DNA of 64,000 nucleotides. Origin: Scleroderma bovista. Lineage: Eukaryota; Basidiomycota; Agaricomycetes; Boletales; Sclerodermataceae. Positions 1 to 10,999 of the stretch are shown one piece after another. Positions within the stretch are counted from its first letter, which is position 1; every line of letters starts with the position of its first letter. Position numbers and translations under genes: made by a program. Under the pieces are notes generated by a model that searched no databases, had not been told where the DNA came from, and saw only the letters and a list, made by a program, of their open reading frames with translations. The DNA lies in assembly GCA_037178675.1 (NCBI GenBank), contig JAYMGJ010000131.1, positions 1 to 64,000 on the forward strand, read 5' to 3'.

Positions 1-1625
1 ATGATCCTAAGCTACGTGGGTCAAACGTGGTAGTAGAATTACCCCAGGCGAACCTTACATTGCCTCTAGTCCTTCCAGCCCAGTATGGGCATCATATCGG
101 TCAGCCTGAGTATGATTGGGCCCTGAAAACGGTCTGGGTTCACATGTATATTTAAATCTACTTCACTAACTGCGAGGGCAGACTGCACAAGACTTCTCTA
201 ATGGGAGGGAATATGCCTTGGCCAGGTGAGAACCGAGACCCATTTCTGATTATGTAGTACTTAACACGATGGAATAGAGGGAAGGTACTTGGTGGAAGCT
301 CTGCCATCAACTTCCTTTGCTGGACAAAACCACCTGTGGAAGAGGTCGATGGTGAGACAGCTCCCGGTTTATTTCAGAGTAAGTGATCACGACCCCCACA
401 CAGATTGGGAGAGGCTCGGAAACAAAGGATGGAACTGGGAAACGTTTCAGAAGAATCTGCGCAAGCTGGAGGGGTTCGTTTCCATCAACGGACGTCGTTG
501 ACACTGCTAATTTTCCTCATCAAGTTACCAACCACTGGACGATCTGACAGCCACCCATCACTTGAACGTTTCCCCTGTGGGATTTCTTCTGAAACTCAAG
601 TCGTACCACCGTTCCTGACGTCTATTTGTCGTACAGTATGATGGCGATGTAGGTTTTCATACCTATGGTAAAATCTCATCCTCACAGAGAACACTGCAGC
701 CAAAAGGTGCTTTATTCTGTGCAAAGACCGTTGATCCGTCGACGTACACTTGGAGCTACGCAACCACGGTGACTAGCCTGATTGTTGATATGTTGATCAT
801 CCTGAAGCCGTTTCAGGTGTTTTATTTTCCATGTGCTGCACGCGAAAACCTCAAAGTACTAACTTCCGCCTTGGTGAACAGGCTCCTCACAAAGGTAACA
901 CAAGAGGGACTTTTAGCTGCTACAGGTGTCGAATTCGTACACTCAGAGCAAACTTATGTGGTCAATGTCAGCATGGAGGTCGTACTTTGCGCCGGGTACG
1001 TTGCAAGCGTATCCTCCATCATTAGTGGGAAACAAGCAGTTGATATATATGCAGAGCCTTGAAGTCTCCCCAGATCCTTGAGTTATCTGGCATAGGAAAC
1101 GAAGTCTTGCTAGTGGCCGGCGTGAATGTTCATCTAAACCTTCCTACTGTCGGAGAAAACCTTCAAGAACACTTGTTTTCCTGTCTCACCTATGGTCATT
1201 ATCATTCCGTTGAACACCTCTCTAATCTGATTCGTTCCGCAGAGCTTTCCCCGGATGCGGATGACCTCGCCCTCCACATACTGCAAGACTCACAAATTTA
1301 CAAGGAACATTTAGAAAAACTGAAGTGAGTTGTATAGATGACCTGAGGATGTTTTCCAAATATTTAGCAAGCTTGTAGTGGGCATCCTCGCACAGGTGCA
1401 TTTACCCTTGGTATCAGCGGATTTGCCTTCGTCCTGTTGCAGGCCATCTCTGATTGTGGTGATGATATCATCAAGGCAGCCAGGGAGAAATTTGAGAAAA
1501 GGGTGACATACCCCCCTGGACTCAAGGAGCAGTATGAACTCCAGCTCAATCGTATGGAACGAACAGAAGATAGAGCAGCCCATTGTGAGGTTATTCTGTA
1601 CCCTGGCTTCTTCACATCAGCAAGG
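1..1625 (+). pseudogene. GMC oxidoreductase, 5' and middle part (decayed)
   Basis: Pieces of a glucose-methanol-choline (GMC) flavoenzyme can be read in order but in changing frames. Around 100-135 is a segment reading HHIGQPEYDWALKTV. Around 275-320 is the family's FAD-binding signature, RGKVLGGSSAINF. Near 400-460 is DWERLGNKGWNWETFQKNL. Around 880-1000 is TGVEFVHSEQTYVVNVS. Around 1065-1165 is the second GMC signature region, SPQILELSGIG, followed by NLPTVGENLQEHL. Near 1585-1625 is CEVILYPGFFTSA. Frames change several times and stops lie between the blocks, so introns alone are unlikely to explain it. Known members are secreted or cytosolic FAD alcohol/sugar oxidases. The gene starts before the window and is cut at about 1625 by a large repeat element; its next segment resumes near 6355. 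The family call is secure; the exact substrate class cannot be told. Confidence 0.85.
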
Positions 1626-1633
1626 TGACAATT
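1615..1633 (+). repeat. FB1 left terminal inverted repeat
   Basis: CATCAGCAAGGTGACAATT is the exact reverse complement of the bases at 6283-6301. It marks the junction between GMC coding sequence and the array. Confidence 0.85.
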
Positions 1634-1639
1634 TCTCTG

Positions 1640-3330
1640 ACAGCACTTAGGTGTCTTAACAGTCTGAAATGGTCTGACATGACTTAACAGTCTGGGAGCA
1701 TCTGGGATCAGACTGGGAGTTCTGGAATCAGACATTTAAGACCACTCCAGAGCAGTCAGAGAAGTCAGACCCCCAGACAGTAAGTCAGTCAGACACTTAA
1801 GACCACCCAGACCAGTCAGACCAGTCAGACCCCCCAGACCATAAGTCAGTCAGACATTTAAGACCACTTCAGACCAATCAGACCCCTCAGACAGTAAGTC
1901 AGTCAGACATTTAAGACCAATACAGACCAGTCAGACCAGTCAGACCAGTCAGACCACCCAGACAGTAAGTCAGCCAGACATTTAAGACCACCTAGACCAC
2001 CCAGACCACCCAGACCCCTCAGACAGTAAGTTCATCAGACACTTAAGACTACCCAGACCACCCAGACCCCTCAAACAGTAAGTTAGTCGGACACTTAAGA
2101 CCACCCAGACCACCCAGACCACTCAGATCCCCAGACAGTAAGTTAGTCAGACACTTAAGACCACCCAGACCATCCAGAGCAGTTAGACCCCTCAGACAGT
2201 AAGTCAGTCAGACCACCCAGACCATCCAGACCCTTCAGACAATAAGTTAGTCAGACACTTAAGACCACCCAGACTGCCTAGAGTTCTAGACAGTAATTCA
2301 GTCAGACAACTAAGACAACTCCAGATCAGTCAGATCAGTCAGACCTTCCAGACAGTAAGGCAGTCAGACATTTAAGACCTGCCAGACCAGTTAGACCAGT
2401 CAGACTGATCAGACCCACCAGACAGTCAGACCATTCAGACACTTCAGACCAGTCAGACCAGTCAGAAGTGGCCAGACACACCAGACAGTCAGGCCAGTCA
2501 GACACTTCAGGCAACTCCAAACAAGTCAGAGCAATCAGAGCATCAAACCCCTCAGATAGTCAGAGCAGTCAGACACTTCGGACTGCTCCAGACCAGTCAG
2601 AGGGGTCAGAGAGGTCAGACCCACCAGACAGTCAGGCCAGTCAGATACTTCAGGCCAATCCAGATTAGTCAGAGTGGTTAGAGTTGTCAGACATTCTAGG
2701 CAGTCAGACCAGTCAGACACTTCAGACTGCTCCAGACCAGTCAGTGGTCAGAGTGATCAGACCCACCAGACAGTCAGGTGAGTCAGACAGTCCAGACAGC
2801 TCCAGACCAGTCAGAGTGGTCAGACAAATCAGCATAGTCAGACATTTAAGACCCTGCCAGACATATTAGACTAGTCAGATTAATCAGAACCCCCAGACAG
2901 TCAGACCAGTCAGACACTTCAGATCATTCCAGACCAGTCCAACCAGTCAGAGTAATCAGACCCTCCCAGGGTGTTAGACTGTCAGATAGTCCAGACCAGC
3001 CAGAGCAGCAGAGTGGTCAGACCCCCTCAGGGTGTCAGACTGTCAGACCCACCAGACAGTCAGACCAGTCAGACTCTCCAGCCAGTAAGGCTGTCAGATA
3101 GATAAGAGTATTTAGAGTAACCAGCACAATCAGGCCCCCAGATAATAAATCACTCAGAAAATTAAGACCACTCAGACATATCAGAGCAGTTAGATGCGGG
3201 CCCAGACAATAGCAAGTCAGTCAAACAGTTAAGAATACTTCAGACTAATCAGGCCAATTAGACCACCCAGACCATCAGACCATCAGACAGTCCATAGGAG
3301 TCATAGTGGTCAGACCTGCCAGACCATGAC
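1640..3330 (+). repeat. CAGTCAGACC tandem array, left arm of FB1
   Basis: About 1.7 kb of degenerate 9-10 base units (CAGTCAGAC, CAGACCACC, CAGACCAGT) in one orientation. From about 1740 to 2360 these form a higher-order unit of roughly 45-70 bases that carries AGACAGTAAGTCAGTCAGAC and TTAAGACCA. Open frames across it are by-products of the low-complexity sequence. Confidence 0.9.
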
Positions 3331-3880
3331 AGAAAATTATTTTCTTTATTGCAATGCACATTGCGATGGATGAAAATTGTAATTGTAATGAGAACTTTAA
3401 CATTGCAAACTGGGTTTTGATTTTGGCATTGCAACTGCTTGCAATGCATTGAAATTTATTTATAAATTTTCCGACACAATCTGAAAATGTAACTAACAGA
3501 GAAAACCTAATAGTCAATCATTGTTGTTGTTGTGTCTTGAGAACAAGCAATAGTGTAATAATATATTCATGTAACTTGGGGGTCCCTGTTGTCATTTGGG
3601 CATGGGTCCTGAGGGCACTGCCACTAGAGTGGTGGCCAATGGCATAGGCATTGCTCTAGATGAGAAAATTAGGGCCATACAAATGCAGAGGATAGGAACA
3701 AAGGATTAATACCCATTCATCCCTGCCTGTGAACACCACCAAAGCTGTCCACATGTTCACACTGGTCCCAGTGTCAGTAGTATTGTAGCAATAACATGTC
3801 AATAAAAAAAAGAGTCATTAAAACAAATAATTTTCATTATATCAAGGTGTGACATAGACTAAATACTATACTAAATAAAT
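3331..3880. other. AT-rich spacer inside FB1
   Basis: Non-repetitive, AT-rich sequence between the CAGAC array and the GTC block. It has clusters of the word TTGCAATGCA and its complement around 3345-3450. I see no gene in it. The facing spacer on the right arm (5446-5560) is much shorter, so the fold-back is not symmetrical here. Confidence 0.5.
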
Positions 3881-4610
3881 TGCATCGTCGTCGTCGTCGT
3901 GTGATCGTCGACGCGAGGTGGTGGATGGTAGTGGGTCGGTGTCGTCGCTGGTCACCACCTGTTGCATTGGTGGTGTCGGTGTCGTCGCCATCGTCGCGTT
4001 GGTGGGCCAGTGTCTTGTCGTCGTCAATGACGCAGGCAGTGGTGGTCGCGTTGTTGACCTCGGTGATGGGGTCGTCATTGCTGCATCGTCGAGGCAGTTG
4101 GGTGGTGGTCACGTCATTGGCCGTTGTCGTCGTGTTGGTGGTCGACGACGCCGGTGACGGTGGTAATGGCTGTCATCGTCCATTAGTGGGGTGATCATCG
4201 TCGACGCAGAGGATGGTGGGGACGTCATTGTCGTTGTCGTTGGTGGCCGTGTCAACCTGGTGGTGGGGTCATCGATGACACAGGTGGGGTGTCGTCGTCA
4301 TCACGTTGGTGGTGGTGGCTGTTGTCGTCTCGCACTCGCACGTCGCCGCCCTCGTCCTTGTCGCATCGTCCTCGTTATCCTCATTATCCTCGTCCTCGTC
4401 GCGTCGTCCTCGCCGTCCTCATCGTGTCGTCGTCGTTGTCATCCATGCGGGTATTGGGTTGGGCGATTCGCTGGTGGTGGTGGTGTTCAACGCTGGGGCT
4501 AGCGTAGTCACCGTGGTGTTACCGTTGTCGACGACGACACGGTGGTCATCGTCGTTGCTGGGGGGTTGCGGGGTGGTCGTTGTCAGTTGTGGTTGATGGG
4601 TGCCAAGTAC
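3881..4610 (+). repeat. GTC/GTG trinucleotide-rich block
   Basis: Starts with a pure run of TCG/CGT triplets at about 3886-3900 and then decays into GTC, GTG and GGT words on the plus strand. It mirrors the GAC-rich block at 4725-5445. Several frames stay open only because of the three-base period. Confidence 0.85.
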
Positions 4611-4625
4611 TTACCTTGGTGCAGA

Positions 4626-4707
4626 ACGTGGGACTTAGAAAAAAAATTGGAGTTGTTGTGATTACAAATCACGTCACAACAACTCCAAATTTTTATAAGT
4701 CCCGCGT
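4626..4707. repeat. Central hairpin of FB1
   Basis: The left arm at 4626-4661 and right arm at 4674-4707 pair almost perfectly around a 12-base loop. The inner 13 bases (GGAGTTGTTGTGA against TCACAACAACTCC) are exact. The outer parts pair GGGACTTA with TAAGTCCC. This is the symmetry centre of the inverted trinucleotide blocks. Confidence 0.85.
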
Positions 4708-4724
4708 CACCACTCTGCCTCCCA

Positions 4725-5445
4725 TTCAACCATGACGACGACGCGTTGACCACCACCACCCACGACGATGACGACTTGTTATCAGGTATGTACTACAACA
4801 TCCAGTTGCCTACCACTAACACACGTCCATGACAGCTCTGCCGACGATGACAACACGTCGTTTGACGACGACGACGACCCTCAGCCTTACGGACGACGAC
4901 GACCCACATCCCAGCGTCGTCCAACGACAATGACAATGCCCACCCCTCCGTCGTCTCTAATGGACGACGACCAACCATAACCACCCCCATCCCAGCGTTG
5001 TCCGATGACGACAACGCCCAGCCACAACGTGTCGTCTCTAACGGACGACGACCGACAATCTGCGTCAACGATGCAGACAACCACCTGGACAACGACGACA
5101 ACGACGACCTGCGTGGGTGATGCATGTCACCCCCACCCTCTGGACAATCCACCATCAGTGTGCACGACGACGAAAACCGCGACGACGACCACCAATGACG
5201 ACCACCAGCCCCAGCGACGACTCACCTCCGCACCAGCGCGACGACGACACCCCCCACGTCCCCCATCCCCAGTATTCACTAGCACGTCCCCAAAGATGAC
5301 GTGTTCTCCCAGCCCCACTGTCGTCTGGCGCGTCGTCGCAGTCGCCAGCCATGACGCCCCCTGTGTCCCCCCAGTGACGACAATGTCATCACCACCCACC
5401 CCCACACCGGCGTCGATGACGCGACTACTGCGCTACCACCATTGA
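4725..5445 (-). repeat. GAC/CAC trinucleotide-rich block
   Basis: Runs of ACGACGACG, CCCC and CACC words on the plus strand. It is the inverted counterpart of 3881-4610, so the two blocks could pair over about 700 bases with many mismatches. Confidence 0.85.
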
Positions 5446-5560
5446 TGATGCCCCATCCATAATATATAAATATTTGTTGTACTGTAGTGTATTTTTCAGA
5501 ATTAATATATATTTATTAACATGAATATTGAATAAATTAAGTGGCAAAATAATACAGATG

Positions 5561-6280
5561 GATACAACTAATGGTCTGGCTAATCTTACTAGTCTAATTG
5601 GTCTGACTGGTCTGAATCTCTGAATTGTCTGGCCACTCTGGCCAGTCTTACTGATGTGACTCGTCTGAGCCTTGGCCTGACTGGTCTGGCTGGTCTGGAT
5701 TGTCTTAACTGACTGACCAACTTACTATCTGAGGGGTCTGATAGTCTGGGTGATCTGATTGGGCTGGTGGTCTGGATGGTCGGGATGGTCTAATAGGTCT
5801 GACTGGTCTGACTGGTCTGTATGGTCTTAACTGTCTGACTGACTTGTGGTCTGGGTGGTCTGACTAGTCTGGATGGTCTTGACTGACTGACTTATGATCT
5901 GGGTGGTCTGACAGGTCTGACAGGTCTGGATGGTCTTACCTGTCTGACTAACTTATGGTCTTGGAGGTCTGACTGGTCTGACTGGTCTTAATTGTCTGTC
6001 CAACTTACTGTCTAGGTAGTCTGACTGGTCTGACTGGTCTAGAGTGGTCTGGGCTGTCTGACTGTCTGACAGGCTGGGTGGTCTAAATGGTCTGGCTGGT
6101 CTGGCTGGTCTGGTGGGTCTGACTGACTGCTGGTCTGACTGCTCTGGCTGGTCTGGTGGTCTGGCCATCTGGTTTCAGACACCCTGGTCTGATGGTCTGG
6201 AATGGTCTGACTGACTTATCTGACTTATCCATCTTAACTGTCTGATTCCAGACAATCCAGACACTGTAAGAGAGTTAAGA
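5561..6280 (-). repeat. GGTCTGACTG tandem array, right arm of FB1
   Basis: The same unit as 1640-3330 but inverted (GGTCTGACTG, GGTCTGGCT, with TTAACTGTCTGACT higher-order words). It is about 0.7 kb against 1.7 kb on the left, so the arms are unequal. Confidence 0.9.
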
Positions 6281-6282
6281 CC

Positions 6283-6301
6283 AATTGTCACCTTGCTGAT
6301 G
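6283..6301 (-). repeat. FB1 right terminal inverted repeat
   Basis: AATTGTCACCTTGCTGATG is the exact reverse complement of 1615-1633. GMC-derived sequence resumes about 50 bases further on. Confidence 0.85.
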
Positions 6302-6339
6302 CAGCTTTCCAAGTATGTTTCATTTCTGTTCCATTCCGG

Positions 6340-6482
6340 AAGACTGATGTGTTGTTCCAGATCCTCCAGAAAATGGGAAGAAGTATTTTACGATTATCTT
6401 GGCCATCAACCATCCCTTCTCTCGGGGCTCTATTGTAATCTCTACACCTCTTTTTGTCTAACTCTCGAATTTAGCCCATCAT
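6340..6482 (+). pseudogene. GMC oxidoreductase, segment after the FB1 insertion
   Basis: In one frame from about 6357 the sequence reads PDPPENGKKYF followed by ILAINHPFSRGSIVISTP, the conserved GMC block that normally follows the segment ending at 1625. A stop follows within about 20 codons and the C-terminal part with the catalytic His is absent. Together with 1-1625 it shows one gene broken by FB1 and decaying. From here to 6724 I see nothing recognisable. Confidence 0.85.
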
Positions 6483-6724
6483 AGCATGTGACATCTTCTG
6501 ACATCAGGAATTTAACAGATTTCTATCCGTGCCTTTTCGGACTTTTCGTGCTTTTCAGGACTTTTTCTTCTATTGGCACTTTTCTTGGCAGGGTACCAGC
6601 AAAGCAAATTTTAAAAAAAGGCAATTAAGTCTGAAAGTTCAAAATAAGTCTCGATAGTCAAATAATTCCGGTCTCATTACAATAAGAATAAAAAATTTCA
6701 TTACATCATAATACGGTACATTAT

Positions 6725-8280
6725 GTAGTCCCCCGAACATTTCTTCGCCTTGATGAGGGAGGCCCCTGGCGTGGCAGACCAGCCTTCAGTGGCATCCCTT
6801 GTGTTGCTGTAGCAAATTGGGCTGATGTGGGTGAATATTTCGGAGACGACAGGGACATCCATTGGTCCTACAAATAGGTCAGCTACGAAGAGGATGCGAA
6901 ACACTCGGGACCATACACATGACCACCTTGAGGTTGATGCCGTCCGTTTCGAGCGTGCCCCGCCTCCGCTGCTTCTTCATTGGGCCCCTGGTGTGGCAGA
7001 CCAGCCCTCAGTGGCATCACTTGTGTTGCAGTAGCAAATCGGGTTGATGTGGGTGAATATTTCGGAGACGACATGGACATCTAGTACCCCTACAGACAGG
7101 TCAGCTACGAAGGGGATGTGAAATGCTCAGGACCATACACATGACCGCCTTGAGGTTGGTACCATCCGTCTTGAGCACGCCCCGCCTCCAGCGCTTCATC
7201 TTGATGAGGGGGGGGTGGTATGGCAGCCCAGCCCTCAGTGGCATCCCTTGTATTGCTGTAGCAAATTGGGCTGATGTGGGTGAATATTTCGGAGATGACG
7301 CGGACATTTAGTACTCCTACAGGCAGGTCAGCTACGAAGAGGACATGAAATGCTTGAGACCATACACATGACCGCCTTGAGATTGGTGCCGTCCATCTCG
7401 AGCGCGCCCTGCTTCCACTGCTTCTTCGTTGGGCCCCTCAGTGGCATCCCTTGTGTTGCTGTAATAAATTGGATTGATGTGGGTGAATATTTCGGAGACG
7501 ACGCGGACATCTAGTACTCCTACAGGCAGGTCAGCTATGAAGAGCATGCGAAATGCTTGGGACCATACACATGACCACCTTGAGGTTGATGCTGTCCGTC
7601 TCGGGCATGCCCCGCCTCCGCTGCTTCTTCGTTGGGCCCCTGGTGTGGCAGACCAGCCCTCAATGGCATCACTTGTGTTGAGTAGCAAATTGGGCTGATG
7701 TAGGTGAATATTTCGGAGACGACGTGGACATCTAGTACTCCTGCAGACAGGTCAGCTACAAAGGGGATGTGAAATACTCAGGACCATACACATGACTGCC
7801 TTGAGGTTGGTGCCGTCCATCTCGAGCACGCCCCGCCTCCAGCGCTTCTTCATCTTGATGAGTGGGGCCCCTGGCGTGGCAGACCAGCCAGTGACATCCC
7901 TTGTGTTGCTGTAGCAAATTGGACTGATGTGGGTGAATATTTCAGAGATGATGCGGACATCAAGTGGTCCTACAAGTAGGTCAGCTACGAAGGGGTTGCA
8001 AAACGTTCGGGACCATACACATAACCGCCTTGAGGTTGGTGCCGTCTGTCTCAAGCACACCCTGCCCCCGCCACTTCTTTGTTGGGCACATGGCATGGCA
8101 GACCAGCCCTCAGTGGCATCACTTGTGTTGCTGTAGCGAATTGGATTGATGTGGGTGAATATTTCAGAGATGACGCGGACATCCAGTGGTCCTACACCGG
8201 TGAGCTACGAAGTCAACACGAACCAATCAAGACCCACCAGTTAGTAATGTAGGTGAATATTTTGGAGACAATGGGGATGA
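6725..8280. repeat. Tandem repeat of about 222 bases, 7 units plus a partial one
   Basis: The word GTGAATATTT recurs at 6831, 7053, 7280, 7483, 7704, 7933, 8155 and 8253, giving spacings of 222, 227, 203, 221, 229, 222 and 98. Each unit also holds TGGCAGACCAGCC, CATACACATGACC and CAGGTCAGCTACGAA. On the minus strand 74-codon stretches stay open in several units (for example ...VVSEIFTHISPICYSNTRDA...), so the unit may derive from coding sequence, but I cannot assign it. The array lies just past the 3' end of transposase A. Confidence 0.85.
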
Positions 8281-8400
8281 TCTAGTCATACAATGTAAAT
8301 CTTGACGTGTGTATATCCAGTGCATATGAAAACATTGATTAACTAGTGTATACGCCGAAGCAGAGCGATGACTCACAGATTAACGGATGTACCTGCCGCA

Positions 8401-10995
8401 AGCTAGAACACGATTTCGAATGTGTGATGATCAGCAAATTGATTCACATAGAACGAATGAAATGTGTCGTAGGACTGATGAGGTTTGATGTCTTTAGCAT
8501 TGATGTTGTGGGTGGCGTAGGTGGGGATGAGATGAGCCGCACGGTAGATAGTGTCAATGTGGATGATGGCAACGTCTGGGATGTTGCGCATGCGGTAGCT
8601 TGGACAGACAACCCACATCCCTGTATCCGTGTTAGGACCGTCCCCTACGCGGGTAAACCACCGTACAACGGCACAAGGATAAATTTTGCCCATATAGTTG
8701 AACGAAAAAAACATAGAACACGGGCAACGTCTAGGCCACGCATGCCCTCTGCCTGCGGATCAGTTACAACAAAAATACAATCAGAACGAGGACCTTCATT
8801 CCTCCACATGGGACAGGAACAAATATATTCACGACGCATGCCATAGAGACCACTCAGGTCACTGGGCGCAAAGAATGTGGAACATGCTGAGTTGTAGACG
8901 TGAATTTTACCATCATAAAGCGGGCATTCGTCGAGGGGGACATCTTCCGGATCGCGGGGGTCAGTGGGTCGAAGTTGCGAGTGAAGAAAGCGACAGAGAA
9001 TGTCGGGGAGCTGGGGCATGTCGAGCTCAACTGCAAGTGCTGCGACATTTCCTGCACGCTTACGTTCTATGATTGACTGGTCAGAATTTGTGTGTGCAGG
9101 GCAGAAGGGAAAGCATACGGTAAGTTTGCGCCAATGATACGTGCGCCTCAATTGACATGGGGGTGTCAATGGTTTCACCCAAGTCCTCTTCATAACTTGC
9201 CATTTGTTCATCAGTCTCCTCTTGCATGTTCTGCTGATGGTCTGTTTCATTAGCATGCTGACCTAAGTGCCAGTTAATAGAGGATAACTCTGAAGATGCA
9301 TACTCACCTAGGGCCTCAAGTGCGTGTGAAAGATAGGATTTGTCCAACATGCCACGCTCTTGGAAGTCTGTCTGCGCAGCACTAAGCTTGTCAAGCCGTT
9401 GGTTAATCAGAAGCATTTGGCCGAGTGCCTGAAAACGGTTAGTGCGCCGATAAGGCCGTTTGACGGCCTTGATATGCTTGGACTCTGTAATCGAAGAACA
9501 GAGCCCATTTGGTGCGCCAAACTGACAAATAAGGTGGTGGTAGTGTTTCATGGAGTGTTGCCGGGGTAGTGAGAAGGAAGTAACCACCTCAGCATTCCGG
9601 AAGACCTCGCGATAGCGATGGAAGCGCTCAAGTGCGTCATCAATTTCGATGGGTGTCTGTTCAGTGATGACGTTGCGACGCACAAGGTAGCAAAATTCCA
9701 AAAAGGCACGAACGTGCGGATGATGTCTTTTGGGACATAGCCCTCGATGGCTGCAATGTATACCTGTGAGGAACTGGTCAATGATCATGAGTAAATTTTT
9801 AAAAATAGATAAAAATACCTTCATCAGGCCCTTGGAATCATTGCTGGTCCACTGCTTGAAGTGGCGACCTTGAGGAAAACACCGAAGTCCAATAAAGGGA
9901 GCAACAGCTGCGATCCTGGAATGCCAGGTCTAGAACATGAGTGGCAATGGTAATTGGTGGCATACTGCTTGTCAATGGCATCCAAGATTTTTTCGGCCTC
10001 GGTTTTTCCGTGAATATGGACCAGATACCGCTCGACCCAGTTGACCAAGTGGTCCTTGAACCCTCCCTTGATGAGTTGGTGGAGAATATCTGGGGATAAC
10101 ATTTCATAGATGTCCGCATGCGGAAAGTCATTTGTAAACGGCTGCCTTCAATTAGTCACTGAAAATGAAGAAAACAGACTTGCACTTACTAGTACATCAC
10201 CATTGATTCCATACGTCTCCCATATTTTGCGCAGATCGAATTCATCGATGACCATGCTAACGTGCTCGCGGTGACGGAGGAGCGCATCTTCGTCGAGATT
10301 GTCACGGTGTGCGAGACACTTTGCACACCAGTTACGGACGATACACGATAACAGGGCCTGTTCTTTGTAGTCAGCGATATAAGCAGCAAGCGAATATATC
10401 ACTTGGTGGTAGTATTTGTCGCCAAATAGAACAATCTCCGGGATGTTCATTGCAAAATGCAGGGAGGAAAGAATACAAGTTAGTGAGGTGTGGAAAAGTT
10501 TCTTCTTGAAATTATGGAACGCGGACGAGCTGGCGTGCTCCCTGGTTGCTGAACAACATGTTAAACAGCAATAATAGCCTATATAATGGTGGACTTACTT
10601 TTTGGCATTGCAAGAAAACCGATGAGAACCACCGCATTGCGGTGTGCGCGACAAACGTTGTTGTGAACGTTACCTATGGAGAGGTAGAGCAGATAATAGT
10701 CTGTTTGACCGGTTGCTACGGATACAGTAGTCTTGTCGCTACCAAGGATGATGGGAACCAATGTTGCTCCCGCTGTTGCTGGATCTTCACTAACGATCCT
10801 ATCCTAAGAAATCGATATTAGTAGAACATCATAATACAATGACAGAGATACATACTGCTTCCCACCAGGCCCAATCTCCCGACATAAAATCTTGCCAGCG
10901 CCTTTGATCGTTTGTGGCATCGTATTCCCGGTATGGTACAAAGTCCATCTCACTAGTTAAGTCAGAGCGGGCAAGGAGGTTATGGGTAACTTCAC
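8401..10995 (-). pseudogene. Plavaka-type transposase A, central and C-terminal part
   Basis: A multi-exon minus-strand transposase of the fungal Plavaka group (CACTA-like DNA transposons). In order: REVTHNLLARSDL, IILGSDKTTVSVATG near 10720, LLSCIVRNWCAKCLAHRDNL near 10330, [19 protein letters not shown] near 10080, FGAPNGLCSSITESKHIKA near 9490, YGMRREYICSCPMW near 8830, and a C-terminal ADHHTFEIVF ending at about 8403. Most introns are canonical GT-AG. Two apparent one-base frameshifts are visible, near 9710 and in a T run near 8709, so it is probably dead. It begins abruptly at 10995, where element copy 1 starts after GCGG. The missing N-terminal part is at 61231-61995. The fold is a DDE transposase by family knowledge; I did not locate the catalytic acids with certainty. 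Confidence 0.85.
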
Positions 10996-10999
10996 GCGG
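10996..10999. repeat. GCGG, left half of a 4-base target duplication
   Basis: GCGG directly before element copy 1. The same four bases follow copy 4 at 61227-61230. Removing one GCGG and everything between joins the two halves of transposase A in frame (...WYRDP + REVTHN...). Confidence 0.8.

Larger units (their letters stand above)
1615..6301. mobile_element. Fold-back element FB1 (4.7 kb, inverted ends, nested inverted arrays)
   Basis: This block splits the GMC gene. Its two ends are an exact 19-base inverted repeat. Inside, the left arm is a CAGTCAGACC-type array and the right arm is the same array in opposite orientation. Further in, a GTC-rich block faces a GAC-rich block, and the middle is a 34-base hairpin. 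The whole block is therefore built like one large nested palindrome, the layout of fold-back transposons. No transposase is visible, so it would have to be mobilised in trans. A second array with the same left-end sequence starts near 49407. I did not find a clear target-site duplication, so the exact outer ends could be off by a few bases. Confidence 0.75.

Noticed and set aside
3837..5445. Long open frames in the GTC/GAC blocks
   Set aside because: They are a consequence of three-base periodicity; products are low-complexity Val/Arg/Asp/Thr strings in every frame.
1625..6360. FB1 as a functional intron of the GMC gene
   Set aside because: The natural donor and acceptor pair at the ends gives the wrong phase, and the GMC pieces already contain other frameshifts.
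8346..9072. Plus-strand frames opposite transposase A
   Set aside because: They are antisense shadows of the transposase coding exons.
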